Shown here piece after piece: positions 1 to 14,140 of a stretch of 64,000 nt of DNA. The DNA comes from Rotaria macrura (Eukaryota > Rotifera > Eurotatoria > Philodinida > Philodinidae), in the NCBI GenBank assembly GCA_900239685.1, contig OENT01000277.1, forward strand, positions 1 to 64,000, written 5' to 3'. The notes beneath the pieces were generated by a model. That model saw only the letters and a list, made by a program, of their open reading frames with translations. It searched no databases and was not told where the DNA came from. Made by a program: the position numbers and the translations under genes. Each line of letters starts with the position of its first letter. Within the stretch, counting starts at the first letter, position 1.

Positions 1-1064
1 TAACTTTTATGGGAAAATATTGGGGGCGGGAAAGTGACCTTATCCGCCTCCCTCCTTTCTTCGGTGATTTGTAAATTTGAATAAATGAATACGAATGAAA
101 AGAGCAGCAAAAAAAGGACTTCGTTCTTGTCTAGACTACTTCACAAAATTAAATATTTTACAATAATATTTGTTAATCATTAGACCTGTTTGGCATACCA
201 GATTTGAATTCTTCGAGAATGATTTTTGATAGGAAGCAAATATCATCCTCAAAGTAATTCGCGAAAAGAACAACATTATGTTTCTATACGCACATGAGAA
301 TAAGTAGCCATTCTTCATCGGTAACTACTAGACATGTCAGAAGTGTACAATTATCTCACATAAAAAAAGCGAAGAATAAGGATGCCATTGATTAAGAACA
401 ACCATGTATTCTTATGAGTCATGTATCATAAGATATTGTTTTGTGAGATAAGCAAAGATCAATAACAAATTCAGTATAGAAAGACAACCAATTCAATACC
501 AGTTTCTTTTCGTTATCAAGTTTACATAGAGTGTTCGTATTCGGAACATTGTTGCCTATTTTTCTTATTATCGCACTATTCTATCAATATAGGTATACTT
601 AGGTTACAGTTATACTTGTTTCTAAAGTAGAGCCGCTTAAGTAGCATGTCTTTAAATCCAATAATGTAAAATATGTCTCAATAACAACGAATTCTTGTAT
701 GAGAATCACCATGGTTTCACTAAGAAATACGATGCTAAGCGTTTGTCGTGTTTGCGTAATGTACCACTTTCTTTTGGAAAATAAACACACAGAAAATATG
801 ATAGTCCTCCCGTGTTATTTTAAAATATCGCTCTATACACAATACGAAAACACCAAGAAAGGAGCTAGACAATACGAACAACTAAGACATTGAATAAATA
901 ACTACTGAGAAACATTCGCAGAAGAAATGCTATATGAAGCAGAATTTTTACCTAGCAAATTTTAATTGTCATAATATTGATGAACTGTTTCCAAGAGCTA
1001 GTAATTAGTATGAAGATAATATGTAAAAGACTGTTAAAAATTAATATCAATAAGTTCCATATTT

Positions 1065-1475
1065 TGAAAGAATATAAAAGGAGTATGTGTCATCGTTTTA
1101 TACAATACTAGATTATTCACTTCCTTGAACTTTCAATAAAAAACAGAAAATAAAATATATGTACTTCAATCGAGAATCGAACCCAAGAAATGATAATTGA
1201 TTAACTGGCCCATTACTCTAACCATCGAGCTCCCGTAGCTCGACGAACATACTATTTTATTTCTGAGTGATACTTAATCATCAAATAAGTATGTATTGTC
1301 GATACAATGCATACGACGTACATGAAAATAACGAAGCCACTTCTAATCATAGAAAGATCATCGTAAACTTCTCTTCTTATCGAAAGTTCATATGTTTCAA
1401 AGGATATAAAAGGAGCATATGTACTTGTTTTATGCAATACTAGATTATTCACTTCCTTTGATTTCCAATGATTAA
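1065..1475. repeat. Direct repeat flanking the tRNA-like modules
   Basis: Sequence near 1070-1130 (aatataaaaggagtatgtg, then caatactagattattcac) recurs near 1402-1460 in the same orientation with small differences. The tRNA-like modules after each copy are in opposite orientation to each other. This suggests duplication followed by inversion of the tRNA-like part. Confidence 0.5.
1163..1240 (-). repeat. tRNA-like module (tRNA-derived repeat or tRNA pseudogene), copy 1
   Basis: Read on the minus strand, this stretch has an A-box-like segment (ATGGTTAGAG), a B-box-like segment (GGGTTCGATTC) and a closing half resembling an acceptor stem (TTGAAGT). The 5' end does not pair with the 3' end, so it is unlikely to be a functional tRNA. 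It shares the flank CAGAAATAAAATAGTATG with the module at 1509-1587, which is on the opposite strand. It is best read as a tRNA-derived short repeat or tRNA pseudogene. Confidence 0.5.
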
Positions 1476-1508
1476 ATAATATTCAGAAATAAAATAGTAT
1501 GTTCGTCG

Positions 1509-1587
1509 TGCTTCAAAATCTCAATGGTTAGAGCACTGATCCAATTAACCAGTTATTATATCTTGGGTTCGATTCCCGATTGAAGCA
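1509..1587 (+). repeat. tRNA-like module, copy 2 (better preserved)
   Basis: The ends TGCTTCA and TGAAGCA form a perfect 7-bp acceptor stem. An A-box-like ATGGTTAGAGCA and a B-box-like GGTTCGATTCC lie at tRNA-like positions. The anticodon stem CTGAT/ACCAG has a mismatch, and the loop lacks the expected T33 and purine 37. It could be a degenerate tRNA (the loop would read AAT) or the head of a tRNA-derived SINE. The inverted partner at 1163-1240 favours a mobile or duplicated repeat over a working tRNA gene. Confidence 0.5.
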
Positions 1588-4500
1588 TCTAGTATTGTAT
1601 AAAACAATAAGTTCCATGGATCTATTTCTGATTTCTACACCAGTTTACGACACTACTCAAGTATGTTATCAATCATAAAACAACGAGATGCTCTTTTTCA
1701 ATACTTCGTTTTTTTTTCATCTCTTATCATCACAGTTATGATGAGCGATGTTTCGCAGATGCTGACTTCACAGATAGAAAATCATGAAACACTGATTCCA
1801 TATCTACTAAATAAGTAATATCAAGTCAGGGAATAAAACTACTTCAAGATCGATGATGTCGAAAACATATTACTTCTCTGCTAAGTAGTTAATAATCGTA
1901 AGAAAGGAACTAAAGTGTATTGAGTAGGTAATTTTCTTATGAATCTATAGTGAAAAATCTATCTACTTGCTACACATATTTTACTTTTACTTTAACTATT
2001 TCTATCTGCTTGATTGTCTCCTTCTCATGTCTTATTATCATCAACATGCAGAAAAAAAATTCTTTTTTGAACACCGAACACATGTTTTTAATACAAAATA
2101 GTGCACGGAAACTTAATAAATTGGAAGACAGTTTTGTATTTAATATTAATTATTGATACAATCTTTTCGAAAAGTTTTAATTGTCATTGAAATAAATAGT
2201 TACCAATCGTATTTATGAATTTGATTATTATTATAATTATATATTGCATCGGAATACTATTAGTTATTTATTCGTTCTTGAAACTTGAGTGTAGAAATCC
2301 TTGAATAAGTTCACTTATATTTTAAAAACTTAGAACGAAACCATTCGGATGCACGTATGTTATTTTGGCTTCGGTCGGCTACATTATACGAGTTGTATTT
2401 TTCATTTTTAAAACGTTCGATATGCAACAATGAAGCAAGTGAAGAATAGGGTTCATTTTATTTGAATGCACCATCTAGAATGTCAGATAGCATTAGAAGA
2501 GAAACAACATTACATGAAGTAGGTGATGGTTAAAGAACATTGATTTTAACTCATAGCAGGATTCTTACAGTACAAGACAATAAAATGATAATTATATGCA
2601 CATATAACAATGATGTTAGAAAAATCATCGAAATAATCTGTATTAATGTTCATTTAAAACTAGAAGAAGGATCGGTATTTTTGGAATAAGTTTTGACAAG
2701 AACTAGAAAGAGATATGCGATTTTTACCGTTTTAAGGAGGAGAAGAAGTTGCATCGAATCTTTATCACTAGATTTTTCTGAAAACATTTCTCAGGTTCTG
2801 ATAAGAAGTTGGTAAATTAGACAACATAGTGTAATAGCAAAATTTCGGAGTATTAATTAGTATTAAGTAGTGTATCATAATCGTTAATTGAAATTCAATT
2901 ATATACGCGAATTTGGTGCAAAAATGATCGGCCATTCACGATAGTTACTGATATTTTTTGATTCATTTTCAGACTTTTGGAAATGAAAATTTAGGTTTTG
3001 ATTTTTTTGACGACGAGTCACCTTCTAAATCAAATGCAACAACACCACTATATAAAAAGAAGAATTATGAAGTGCCCCTCAGGAAAATTTTCATAAAAAT
3101 CTCGATGTAATTGTTCGATGAAATGTTGTTCTTTTCTTTAAAACGGAGAGCATCAGATACGGGCATCTAGTTCCTATCGAAAATTATTCAAACAAAAATA
3201 CTTACCCTTCTTTTGATTAGACTCCAATTTTAGTACCATTTATTGCCATTTGAGCTAGTAAATACTTATGAGATTCACTGTCATTTCCATCTGAGAGATT
3301 GAATGATTACAAATGTTCTAAATGAAAATATTCGAACTGATGACCAGATGAGGAGTCCATATAGTTGTAAAAATTGAATAATAATCACATAAATAAAGAA
3401 TTAGTAGTAGACTCAATGAGATTTTCGATTACTTATTATAGAGTAGACCTTCAACGGTAGAACTTGAAATAAAGATCTTTTCATTGTAGTTATGAGTTTT
3501 TTTCAATAATAAAATGCGCGACATTGAATTTCATTTTAATGCAGTGTATTTTTCGTAGTCCATAAACTTTAGAAGTGCTTCAAATTTATTCCATGCTAGT
3601 TCATTACATCACATGAATGTTTGGAAACTCAAACAGACAATGCAAGGGAATAAATAGAGATAGAAAATAAGATGAAAATCGTAGTGTTTAACGTCCTCAT
3701 TGGCTAGCAACAAAATCGATTAGATATAGTGAGTATGAGCAATATTAGTACTTGTTCTGCTGGTCATGATACTCCCACTTTGGAATCTTCTTAACAGTTT
3801 TCAAAAATTTGTTTGAAAATGCACAAGAAGCCATGCCAAGCTTTTTCGAGTGGTAAAAACTCGCATATATTATTGCTATTAGTAAAAAAAACTTATCAGT
3901 TGTAGAATTACTCTCCAACAGAATTCAGAACTCAGTAGACTTATGTATTTTTTTAAGAAGCTGTATTTTCTAGTATGTTTATATTCTGCATAATATGTTG
4001 TGGTATATTTAGTCTGACTTATACTTCTGTCAATGGTGATAGAATTCTACTATCATTGCTAGTATTGAACTGATGTATGATTGTTGTTTTAATAACAAGT
4101 ACACATAATTTTGAAATCTGGTGAGTAGGAATTCTTCAAGCACTCGTGAAACTACTAAATCAGTTAACATAACTTATATTTTTCATTGAGGCAATGCTAA
4201 GCAACATCTTCATCATCCGAATAATATCCACCAAAATATACACATTTGCGTTTAATAAAACAGAAAAAACATGTAATGAGGTTGCATGTTTGTCTTTTAC
4301 TTTACTCTATCAACCAAAACTGCCACTCAATAGACTGCGGCTTCCAGCCATTTATTTTTATTTTTTCTCATCGTTTCATGTTTACGGAAGAACAGCAAAT
4401 ATTAAAATTCTTCGTTTATTTTTCTGGCGATCAACCGAACAGAAAAATGACTGAAGTGCTGCCATGTGCACAATTATGTATTGACTCCCGTGATAACTAT

Positions 4501-6661
4501 TTATCGTCAAAACAAGGTAACAAGGAAGATATTGCACGATGTTAGTAAGTAGACGAGTGTAGAAAAAAACCATTCAACTATATAAAAGAGCTGATCTTGG
4601 TATCCACTATCTCTAACACGGTAAAAAAGACGGTGACAATGGTACAAAGATGGCCAGATAAAAAAATGGATATTGAAAATTCAAGTTTCAGTATTTTGGT
4701 AGAAGAAGAACTCGAAAGTAACACTGAATAAGTCAATCAAGCATCAATAAAGTCGCGAATCTCATGGATAGTCAGAATTTCGAATAGTAGACCTTTGAAA
4801 ACAGAACATCATTTTTAAACAAGTGAAAATGCTTATCATTGTGCTTTATTCAATTTGTATTAATATCACTTTTGGCACCTGCAAAGGAAACATGGAAGAT
4901 TGCTATCTGTTACCAAACGTTACAAATTTTTCGTTGAGCATAATGTCGTGAATCTCTGAAATTTGCAATAATTTAAAATAATTTAATCCATTCATTTGTG
5001 TTTTCATGTCATTCCTTAGTAACATAGATCTTTTGTTAGACAGAAAAGTAGTTTTATGCGCTACGTACAGATGTGAGTGTGATGATTCGTACTCTAAATG
5101 AAAATTTAAAAGCGATTCTATCTTGATTTCATTATGCCAATATAATCGATGTCATATAAAGCATATTCAATTTTGTGTTAGTTGTATTGAAAACTAGGTT
5201 TTTATTGTTTCAAAACTCGAGAGAATCGTACTTGATCATGGTAGTTGGTATACAATTGTAAAATTCATCTATGAATCAATCATAAGTTTTCACTTGCTTC
5301 AATACTACTACTAGAAAATGTTTAACAGTATGTAGATTAAGCTTATTCGTACTAGGATCTAGAAAAGTGCGTAGAAGAAAGGACATGTTCACAAAAAAAA
5401 CATATTTGCCTCTATTTTTCGATCGAACAGTCACGGATTTACAATCATTGATTCTTACACTGGTTGCGTTTATAAACTGAATGAAAATAAATCAATAGTA
5501 ATGGCACGAACTCTATGGTGAGTTTGAATGTTTTTACCGAATTCTACAAAGCTAACTAGTTTATTGTTTCCCATAACTCTTTGATAAAATAATACGAAAT
5601 TCTACTGAATACGATTTAGTTTCAATTCTCTTGGCAACTGACGACAATGAGCCATAGCTATCACTGTATGCCGACTTCCATTTCCAGGAGCAGCTTCTTA
5701 AGGAACGTATTCATGCAAAATAACTAGAGTCAAAAGTAAAGCTCTGAAAAGAAATCGAGACAGATGTTTTTAAAAAATCGAAAAAATAGACACTACTGTT
5801 TTTATATGCCGGCACTCTTGCACTCTATTCTCTTTATTTTAGTACAAAATATTGTGAGTCAACGGTTAGCAAATCGTGCACGTAATGGTGTACAGATGGT
5901 TTTCAGTGATTGGATCGGTCTGCGACTTTGGACTATCCTAAGTAGCATTCACTCACATACAACCTTATGTTCATCATGGAAAATGAATAATAGATTGGCC
6001 TGCTCTGTCTAAAACGATAAGACATATGAAACATACCTAAATAGTTGAATCTAACTGACAATCCATGCAGCATTTGGCTAGTATCAAACTTAGCCATATA
6101 GCAAGCTACTGACAGTTCTATTTTATTAGATTATGTATTGATCCAACAACATCGCATGCATTACTCTGGATCGAAGCACATTTACTATCGTATGAACATA
6201 TATTTTAAACTCAATAGAATCCTTTTCGACTCCATACTAATAAGACATAAGTGAATCACGAATTGAGTACTCTCACGAAAGATTTTTTGAGAGCAATAAA
6301 AAAATTTTTTTTAGCGAGCTACTTTTATTGAAAGGAAGAGAATTTCGTCGATAATCCAAAGATTAGTATGTTTGTTCTTTTTCACAACAAATATCAACTA
6401 TGGTAGCCAGATAAAAGTTATCTCGGAAACAAAATGAAAGTTGTTACTATGGTTTACTGAAAAGTACACTCTCTCGAGGATGTTCATCACCCAAATAGAA
6501 TGAATCTCATATTTCGTCTATCTTTTTAAAAATATGTCACAACTGTTACAAAAAATCCATCGGTTTCCTACTCGTAGAATTCAACTGTCTTGAATGGCAC
6601 TGATAGGGTCTCTCTTTTTCATTCAATTTTCGCGCGTTTCAATTTCAGATTCTTTTGAATT

Positions 6662-8485
6662 ATGTTCAAATCAAATAGAAAAATAAAAATAACTCGGCCA
6701 TTACTCTATTTCGTCTTATTTGTTGCAGTGGCGATCCTCTTTAGTCTTCTTCTCCAGAACTTAACCCCATTGACAAAACAAATGAAACTACGGCTGTCTT
6801 ACGTATTTCACTCTCGGGCGGAACAGATCAATGAATACAACTACACAAATCTTCCCAATATTGAAAATACCAACTACTCTACAGGATCAAAAAATAATTT
6901 ACTGCCAGAAATGAATCAGCATACTATTATGCTTACACACTCCGCATTTATTCATCGTAATACTACATTTGAAACAAGTATTCAATGTATCGGCTCGGAA
7001 TATAACCAATCGTGTCTGTTCCAAAATCTATATTATGTCAATAGTTCATTTATGATATTGACAGTGCAAGGAAAACATCTACCGAATTATGCCGTACGAA
7101 CAAATGCTTTCGAACTATGGCCAACAATACCTAAAAAACTAGTTTTCAGTTCCTATTCTGATCTCGAAAAATTCGTTCTCACTCTTATTGACCCGAAAAT
7201 CGTTCCATCGGTCACTATCTACTTCGGTCAATATTGGCATTATAATATTGGTCATGCCTTATTTGATGGACTCTATCCAGCATATGTTGCACTTATTCGT
7301 TTTCCTCCAAGACATCTTCATCCATTTCGTATCTTTACAAGTCTAGAAAATTGTGATTCCTGTTGGAGTGAAGATATTTTCAGCCGCTTTGGTGGACTTG
7401 GCATAATAAAACAAAGTGTCATTGATAGGCTGTCACTAGGACATTGGTTTATGTTTGAAGAACTTGTGATGGGCAGTGGAACTTTCTGTCAGCGATGCAC
7501 ACAACCTAATCTCCAATTACCTGCAGGTGTTGAACTCGATGCTTCGAGGCTCTTTCGTGATAGAATGTACCAGCAACATGGCATTGTTAGTCCGATGAGC
7601 CGACTCAAGTCTTCAGCCGAGAGACGAAATCCACATAATGTTCTTCAAGCATGCGTCATCGATAATAAGCGTTTTACGAGTGATGATAGAAAAGAAATCG
7701 ATCAGGCCATAAATGAAATCAACAATTACACGAACACATATTTAAATACAACATCACAGGAGACAAATCGATCGAAATGGCCGTTAGTTCGTGTTTCTTA
7801 TGTTTCCTATAGCAAAGTAATAGCTCAGAACCATAGTTCAACTCAAATAAATGCAACATCGATTGATTCACGATCACCAACTTATGAGTTGATGGAAAAT
7901 AATTTCATGGCTCAACTTAAGCTTCTACGTCAAATTGATATTCATATTACTGGACCCGGTACCGGTCAAATGTATCAAACATTTTTATCTGATGGATCAA
8001 TTACTATTAATCTCGGTGGTATAAGGCAAATGGGATCTGAAAAAGGATACACCTCATATATGGAACAACACATGACTAGTGGTACACCTTACATCAAAGG
8101 TCTGTATTATCCAATCAACGAACGAACTCGTGGTATCAAAAAAGAACAAGTGATTTCATTGATTCGACGAGCATCACAACTTATTCAAGAAGGTTTTTCA
8201 TTGCCGGTCAATGGCCGAGACAATCTGGCACCCGACGGGCAACTATTTGTCGAGATGTGTGAGAAAGATAGAGAATTTTGTTCATTGGTAACGAAACGAT
8301 TATCGAATCGAACATGGGCTTGTTTAGATTTTTGGGTAGAAGACATAGTACATGAAAGTGGCCCATGGAAGTCGGGAGGTTTCATAACTGACAATCGAAC
8401 TTTTATTTGTCCCTTGAATCGTGTGTTATTAAATCAATTGAAAGAAAAATATGGCTTTAAACACAACTCATCAGACCATTCTTAG
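6662..8485 (+). CDS. GT61-type glycosyltransferase, type II membrane protein
   Basis: A 607-residue single-exon gene. Residues 1-12 are basic and cytosolic, about 13-31 form one hydrophobic anchor, and the rest would face the Golgi or ER lumen, with many N-glycosylation sequons (for example near residues 61, 72, 100 and 127). The catalytic part resembles glycosyltransferase family 61 (DUF563; EOGT, POMGNT2 and plant xylosyltransferase relatives): NIGHALFDGLYP at 195-206 and the later ITGPGTGQMYQTFL block at 429-442. The role is inferred as sugar transfer from a nucleotide sugar to a secreted or membrane glycan; donor and acceptor cannot be read from sequence. The ATG follows a pyrimidine-rich AG acceptor by 14 nt (tttcaatttcag), suggesting a 5'UTR intron or spliced-leader site. 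The frame is intact from start to stop. Confidence 0.8.
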   Translation: MFKSNRKIKITRPLLYFVLFVAVAILFSLLLQNLTPLTKQMKLRLSYVFHSRAEQINEYNYTNLPNIENTNYSTGSKNNLLPEMNQHTIMLTHSAFIHRNTTFETSIQCIGSEYNQSCLFQNLYYVNSSFMILTVQGKHLPNYAVRTNAFELWPTIPKKLVFSSYSDLEKFVLTLIDPKIVPSVTIYFGQYWHYNIGHALFDGLYPAYVALIRFPPRHLHPFRIFTSLENCDSCWSEDIFSRFGGLGIIKQSVIDRLSLGHWFMFEELVMGSGTFCQRCTQPNLQLPAGVELDASRLFRDRMYQQHGIVSPMSRLKSSAERRNPHNVLQACVIDNKRFTSDDRKEIDQAINEINNYTNTYLNTTSQETNRSKWPLVRVSYVSYSKVIAQNHSSTQINATSIDSRSPTYELMENNFMAQLKLLRQIDIHITGPGTGQMYQTFLSDGSITINLGGIRQMGSEKGYTSYMEQHMTSGTPYIKGLYYPINERTRGIKKEQVISLIRRASQLIQEGFSLPVNGRDNLAPDGQLFVEMCEKDREFCSLVTKRLSNRTWACLDFWVEDIVHESGPWKSGGFITDNRTFICPLNRVLLNQLKEKYGFKHNSSDHS

Positions 8486-11400
8486 TATCAACTAGTTCAT
8501 TCTTGGTTTGGGATACACCATGCTGTAGAATTGTATTTTTTCAATAGCAATATTGAAATATATAGTATCGTTGATACACAGCGGTGTGTATTGTAGTCAT
8601 TGTCGAGGAAATTGCTTCGAAATTTTCTCAATTTTCTCAATTCAATGCTAAATAATATCTATTGCTTACATTCAATAAACTTACTGTTACTATATCTCCT
8701 ATGCTTCGAATCTAGTCGTTTTGTGTTTAAAACTCGCCTACTTTGTTAATCGATAATGCACGCACAGATCCATACAGTTAACGATAAAATAATCGCAATT
8801 GATGTCCTTTTCAAATTAAAAGAAGCATGTGTTTCAATCAGAATAGTTTTTAATAGTAGCCAGATAGAAATATACGGTTTTCACCGTTTCAAGAAGGAAA
8901 AGAAACTGCATATAATCTTCCCTATCAGTTTTTATAGCCTCTTTTTACGACGCTTCTATAACAGAAAACATCATCTAATTTTAAGATTGTGCACCTTTGT
9001 TAGTAGAGAATTTATTTAGAATCTTTGACTACACTCTAATTATGTGTATGATTTTGATTTTACAATGGTTAGTCGTTCATCTGTTATTAACAGTTTACCG
9101 TAAACTTGTATCAGAGTTTTCTCGAAAAACTTGACTTTATTTTTGCGTATTCTTCAATAGCAATGTCAACTTCTGAACTAAATAATATGTATCGTTTTTT
9201 GTTAAACACTTGTCGAATGATCCTTGTGAAAATTTTCAAGAAAATCGTCTATTGACAATTTAATGCAGTTTTATCTCTTGTTTCAAACGGTGAACATTGC
9301 ACATCTCTATCGAGTCCTATACAAGAGAATTTGAAAAAAATATACCACTATTCTAATTTGAATTGATTATTAACTATTACAAGATGTTTCTATGTATTGC
9401 AACAAATTATTTTATGCTTAGATAAATTCGATCAATATGGTTATTAGTCAGAAAAAAGGGATACCAATCAGTGTAAGAGAACATATGATTTTTTGTTAAG
9501 AAAAGTCGACGGAAAACAATGATAACCATGTTCATATCTTTAGTTTTCAGTTTCGTTTGAACAGCTATACGAGCAAAATCTTCTGAGCTCTAACTTAAAC
9601 TGATGCATCTAATTGAAAACGACATAGGTTGAAATTTCTATTTTCAACTATATCTTTTTTCAAATGACCCATACTAATCAATATTATACGATTTTATTCA
9701 AGAGATTTGTGCCATGAATGAAGTTTCGTAATGAAAATAATAAGGGAATATGAATCAGTTGGAGTGGCAGTATTCATATGAATAAATCTAGAACAAAAAA
9801 AGCAACAGAAGAGTTATTTGATTCTTGTTTGTATTGTTTCTTTTTTCTATCGTATTAACTATCAATATTATAAATTACTTTTTGACTACTGCCGATATTA
9901 GTTGACAAGTCTAAAATCCTAGCAAATGGCATGCATTTTAAATGCTAAAACCTATTTCAAAAATATTTGCAATGAAAAGACAATCATCATTTTAAATTTT
10001 AGCGATTTTTCATACTTAAATGTTGAATTTTTTGAAAGAAATCGATCATTTCGTATGCAGAGGAGTTTTTACATATTTTCCTAGCATAGTTGAAGATAAA
10101 AAATACATTAAAGATTTTAAAATGTTCAAATTATGCACCACTTCACTCTCAAATTAACTTTTAGTATTCAAATAAAAGAGAATCGAAATTCGACAAATGA
10201 ATTATACCGAATCATCATCAAGATTCATGATGATTCGGAATAGTTCATATACTGTCGGTATGGTTGAATATTCAACTAACATGTTGTAAGTAAACTGTCG
10301 CAGACATTATTATTTTTCAGGTTTTTATGGGATACATTTTGTGAAATTCTTTTAACAAAACATGGCTCATTAAAGTCGTCTGATTAGCGCGTACGAGAAA
10401 TATACAAAGAAACTATGTGTAAAATAAATTAGGAACATATAGATAGAAATTTTTCAAAGGTGTGTGCATTATCTTTTATAAAGTATCTTTCGATGTTCGC
10501 CAATTTACATTTGCTAAATTTCTAGCAGAATATTCTGACCACTTGAAAGTCATTCAACATTTATAATCAGGCTATAGATAAAATGTTTGATAATTGAAGA
10601 TGTTTATTCATGTCAATTGCATCGATCCGGTTGTTGATTTACTTCTTAAATAGTTTTCTTTTACGGACACAGCATGATTCTGTCTAACATGAAGAAATCA
10701 CTGGGTACATAGAAACGATAGTAAGCCTGGTATTGGGTGATTTTAATTGAACAATATTCGATTTAGAGCTTAACCAATTTTTTATGAATGAAGGAAGAAC
10801 AAGTACCAATCAGAAAGGAACAAAAAAGTATTTATCAATCATAGTTTTTGCGATGAGAATACGAATGATAAATGTGTACAAGTGAGAAATATAAGTAAAC
10901 ATGTCTTTCTGTAGATAGCTATGATACATGAGGGAAGACTAATTTTTAAAATGACGAGAAAATGCAAACTTTCACCATCGTAACAATCGACGAAGTTGCG
11001 TCAAAGCATGATCATCAAATACTCTTCTATTGATTGCAGAGAATGAGGAATAAGTCAGATTAACTAGAGGTGTTACTCGAACAACAACAAAAACAAGAAA
11101 GAAAGAAAGAAATTCTTATGCTCCTTCACAGTAGTTGTATCATTAACTAGTATATCAAACTAAAAGATATATCCTGAAAACTCATATATGTTTGTTAAGT
11201 GTACGCTAAATTTAATCAAATGCAGAGTCACTAGATGTGAACTCGTATACAATGTATTAAACGTGCTCAAAATTCAATGTTAAATAAAGCATGTTTTTTA
11301 AGCTTGGCTATCAACTAAACTTCAGTCTCAACCCTTTTCTAGAACATTTGATACAAAACTGGTATTAATCTGTATGCTCATCATACCCTCAAAAAATGTG

Positions 11401-14140
11401 TTCATACTCTTATTTCGTCACTTTGAAGATTCAATGTACGTATTCATGGATTCCAATTTTATGATCGGCACTGTTCAGATACGTGCACATGAATTCATCT
11501 AGATGATATTCCTACACACAAGTGATAAGGATTGACTATTATTCAAATTTCAGTGTGGTGTATTAGGACATGTTTACATCTGTATCTTTAGCTTATGCCC
11601 TCATTTTGTGTAAGTTTTTGCTGTTCAAGAAGACGGGAGTGGGAGGAGAAGATCAGCTAAAATCGTCACGAATACGAAAGCATATCGAAATTTAACTTGT
11701 CAACCATTGAACAAGCAGATCTGTTCTTGATGTAAAATGTCGACAATGCTATGCTGACGTTGTTTCTCTTGCCAACTAATGTTTTATTCATTCTAGTCAA
11801 TAGAAAGATGTTCCCTCTCTAAAGTTATAGAATGTTAGTAGTCCTTAGTAGTAGTTTCACGTGGAAACTATGAGACTATTTTCCAAATCCTTGATGTTAG
11901 AAAATACACCTACCCTCGTCATCAAAAGAAGTGTGAACTATGTTATTCAACATGATATTCATTTTTAGGTCCCAATTCAATTGAATTTCACATCTCAACA
12001 TTTATGAATCCCTTCCATTAGTTTTCATGATACGACGAAATATTTATTCAACAAATGTCCAAATAAATATACTAGATCAGTTCACGTGTAAAAGGTAAAA
12101 CTTCCACCAGCATAAATATTAAAAATAAAGCCTTGTGGGACTGCTTTTTTATCACAGAATGCATATTAGTGGATCAATCAAGTAGTCCTCTCCATAAACA
12201 TCTCATTATAATCGACTGCAACTAGCAACCAGTTTTCTAGTTTCACAGACTAGAATAGAAGACGTTTCTTTATCGAGTATTCCAATTAAAAGTCTTAATT
12301 ACAAGAGAACAAATGTGGATATGTGACCGTAGTAAAATTCTTCGGTAACTTCAATTTTTAAAATGATGGCTAGTCAATCGAATTCCGATAGACTTTTGTA
12401 TCTACTGAGCTTAGTTCATCGACCGTAACGCCGGAGCACTGTAGTTCTTTTTCGTATTGATTTGATGCAAATACACTTAAGATTATCAGAGCTGTTGATC
12501 AATATAGTATAGTATTTTATTTTGCGTCATAAATTTCCGTATCCTAGCTTTATGGGAATGCTATCTCAAAATGATGAAATAGGGAAAGAAAAATTCAGAT
12601 ATTTGTCTGTTACTGAGATTATGCGTTGATTTCTTCAGGAATATATTTTTAGATTGTTTTTGATCGAAATATTTTCAAGCTTCATTGAGAGATGTTCCTG
12701 TGATTGTTGTTCACCAGTCCAAGCTAATTCTAAGCACATCCTTAAAACTCACTGAACCACCTGTGAAATATTCTCACTTCCATCCACACCTATGTCAAAT
12801 TTCACCTATATGGAAAACGATTACATGCATAATAGGAGGCATTTTCCATGATTGTGAACACATAATTCACAAGTAGTATTGATCATTTCAACTATCACCA
12901 TATGTTCGTGAGGATTGTAATTTGTATTGTCTTTATATATCTGTGCTACTAGTTAGTTGCTATTATCATCGAAGTTTGAAAACATTTATGTCGCATTCAA
13001 CTGATTTCATCAATTGGAAAAATCTGTGAATATAATAATTTTGATGGTTCGAGCAGTGGCATCATTGGTGTTCCATTGTCTTTTTTATGCGATAGTTAGT
13101 TCTTAAAAGGATGAATTCGTGTTTAGTACATGGGATTGCTCGAAGGATGATTCTAAAAACAGCAATCATTTTTTCAACAACCTATTCAAAATCAAAATGC
13201 CCAACACATTCTACACTTCAAATAATGATGATCTCGAATATGCCAATGTACAAAAAGATGTGATTCCAATGCTGCAATTTTCAAAAGAAATAATACTTTT
13301 TCTGATTGCCTAAGAATAAATCATCAGACGTTTGATCGATCAAAATAAGTTTCAAAATCATGCGAATAGTACAAACATCATTGGCAGCAGAAATTAATAC
13401 ACAGAACATTTAAATGAATATTATTACCCCCATTATCGTTATAGACAAAAAATGTAAATCGTATCATTTTCAATTGCCCACCTTTTTGAAATTTAAGTAA
13501 TCGAGCAGTTGCAATTCATAATAAAAGAAACTTACTTGAATTCGCATAAAATTGATTGCTAGAAGTTCTAGTGTTTAAAGTTTTTTCAAAGCCGGAAAAG
13601 CATTGATTCCAACATGAATAACATTCGAATCAGTTCTCTAAGTATCTATTGTTGGCATTCTGCTAAAAACTTAGCAGTAAAAAGAGTATATCAAGCAGCT
13701 AGATTTCGTTATCTGGTTGTGAAAATACGGACAGAAAACAGAAGTAATCATTGGCACACAACGAATTGACTTTTCTTCAAATCAATTGAGTCTCACAGAA
13801 ATGAAAATTAAAAGTAATTTCAGAAAACATTGAGACTAGTCATTGAATAGTGAAAAAGTTTAAATCTATCAGTAATATTCATCGTTATTTTCGACAATCA
13901 ACTTTTTCTACCTTTTAGGTAGAATAAATCTATAATAATTACTCGTGCGCATGTGCAGTTATTACTGAGCAACCTTGAAAAATTCTCCTTTTCAATAGCG
14001 CATAAGTAAAGAGAAAATATGTCGACTCCTTCGTTTCAAGAGAAAAAGAAATCAGTGTGACGAGCTTGAATTGCAATTTATTCTTTTATTTCTTTCACGT
14101 GAATGAGTAATACATTTTAAAAAATTCACTTTCAAACATC
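8486..14140. other. Intergenic, no supported gene
   Basis: This is AT-rich sequence with only short open frames that lack family motifs. A segment near 8850-8930 resembles one near 2685-2770 (both carry a caccgttt/taccgtttt core, then aaga(a)g and ctgcat/ttgcat). That may be an old dispersed repeat, but the similarity is weak. A short GAAA run sits near 11095-11115. I see no RNA gene. Confidence 0.5.
8674..8679 (+). terminator. Poly(A) signal of the GT61 gene
   Basis: An AATAAA hexamer lies about 190 nt after the GT61 stop codon in AT-rich DNA. It is the first canonical hexamer at a normal 3'UTR distance. Confidence 0.45.

Larger units (their letters stand above)
1..6640. other. Gene-poor AT-rich region
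   Basis: I see no convincing gene here. The open frames are short, lack recognisable motifs and have the random look expected of AT-rich DNA. The only structured content I can support is the pair of tRNA-like modules at 1163-1240 and 1509-1587 and the near-duplicate sequence flanking them. A TATA-like sequence near 4578 has no supported gene after it. Confidence 0.6.
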
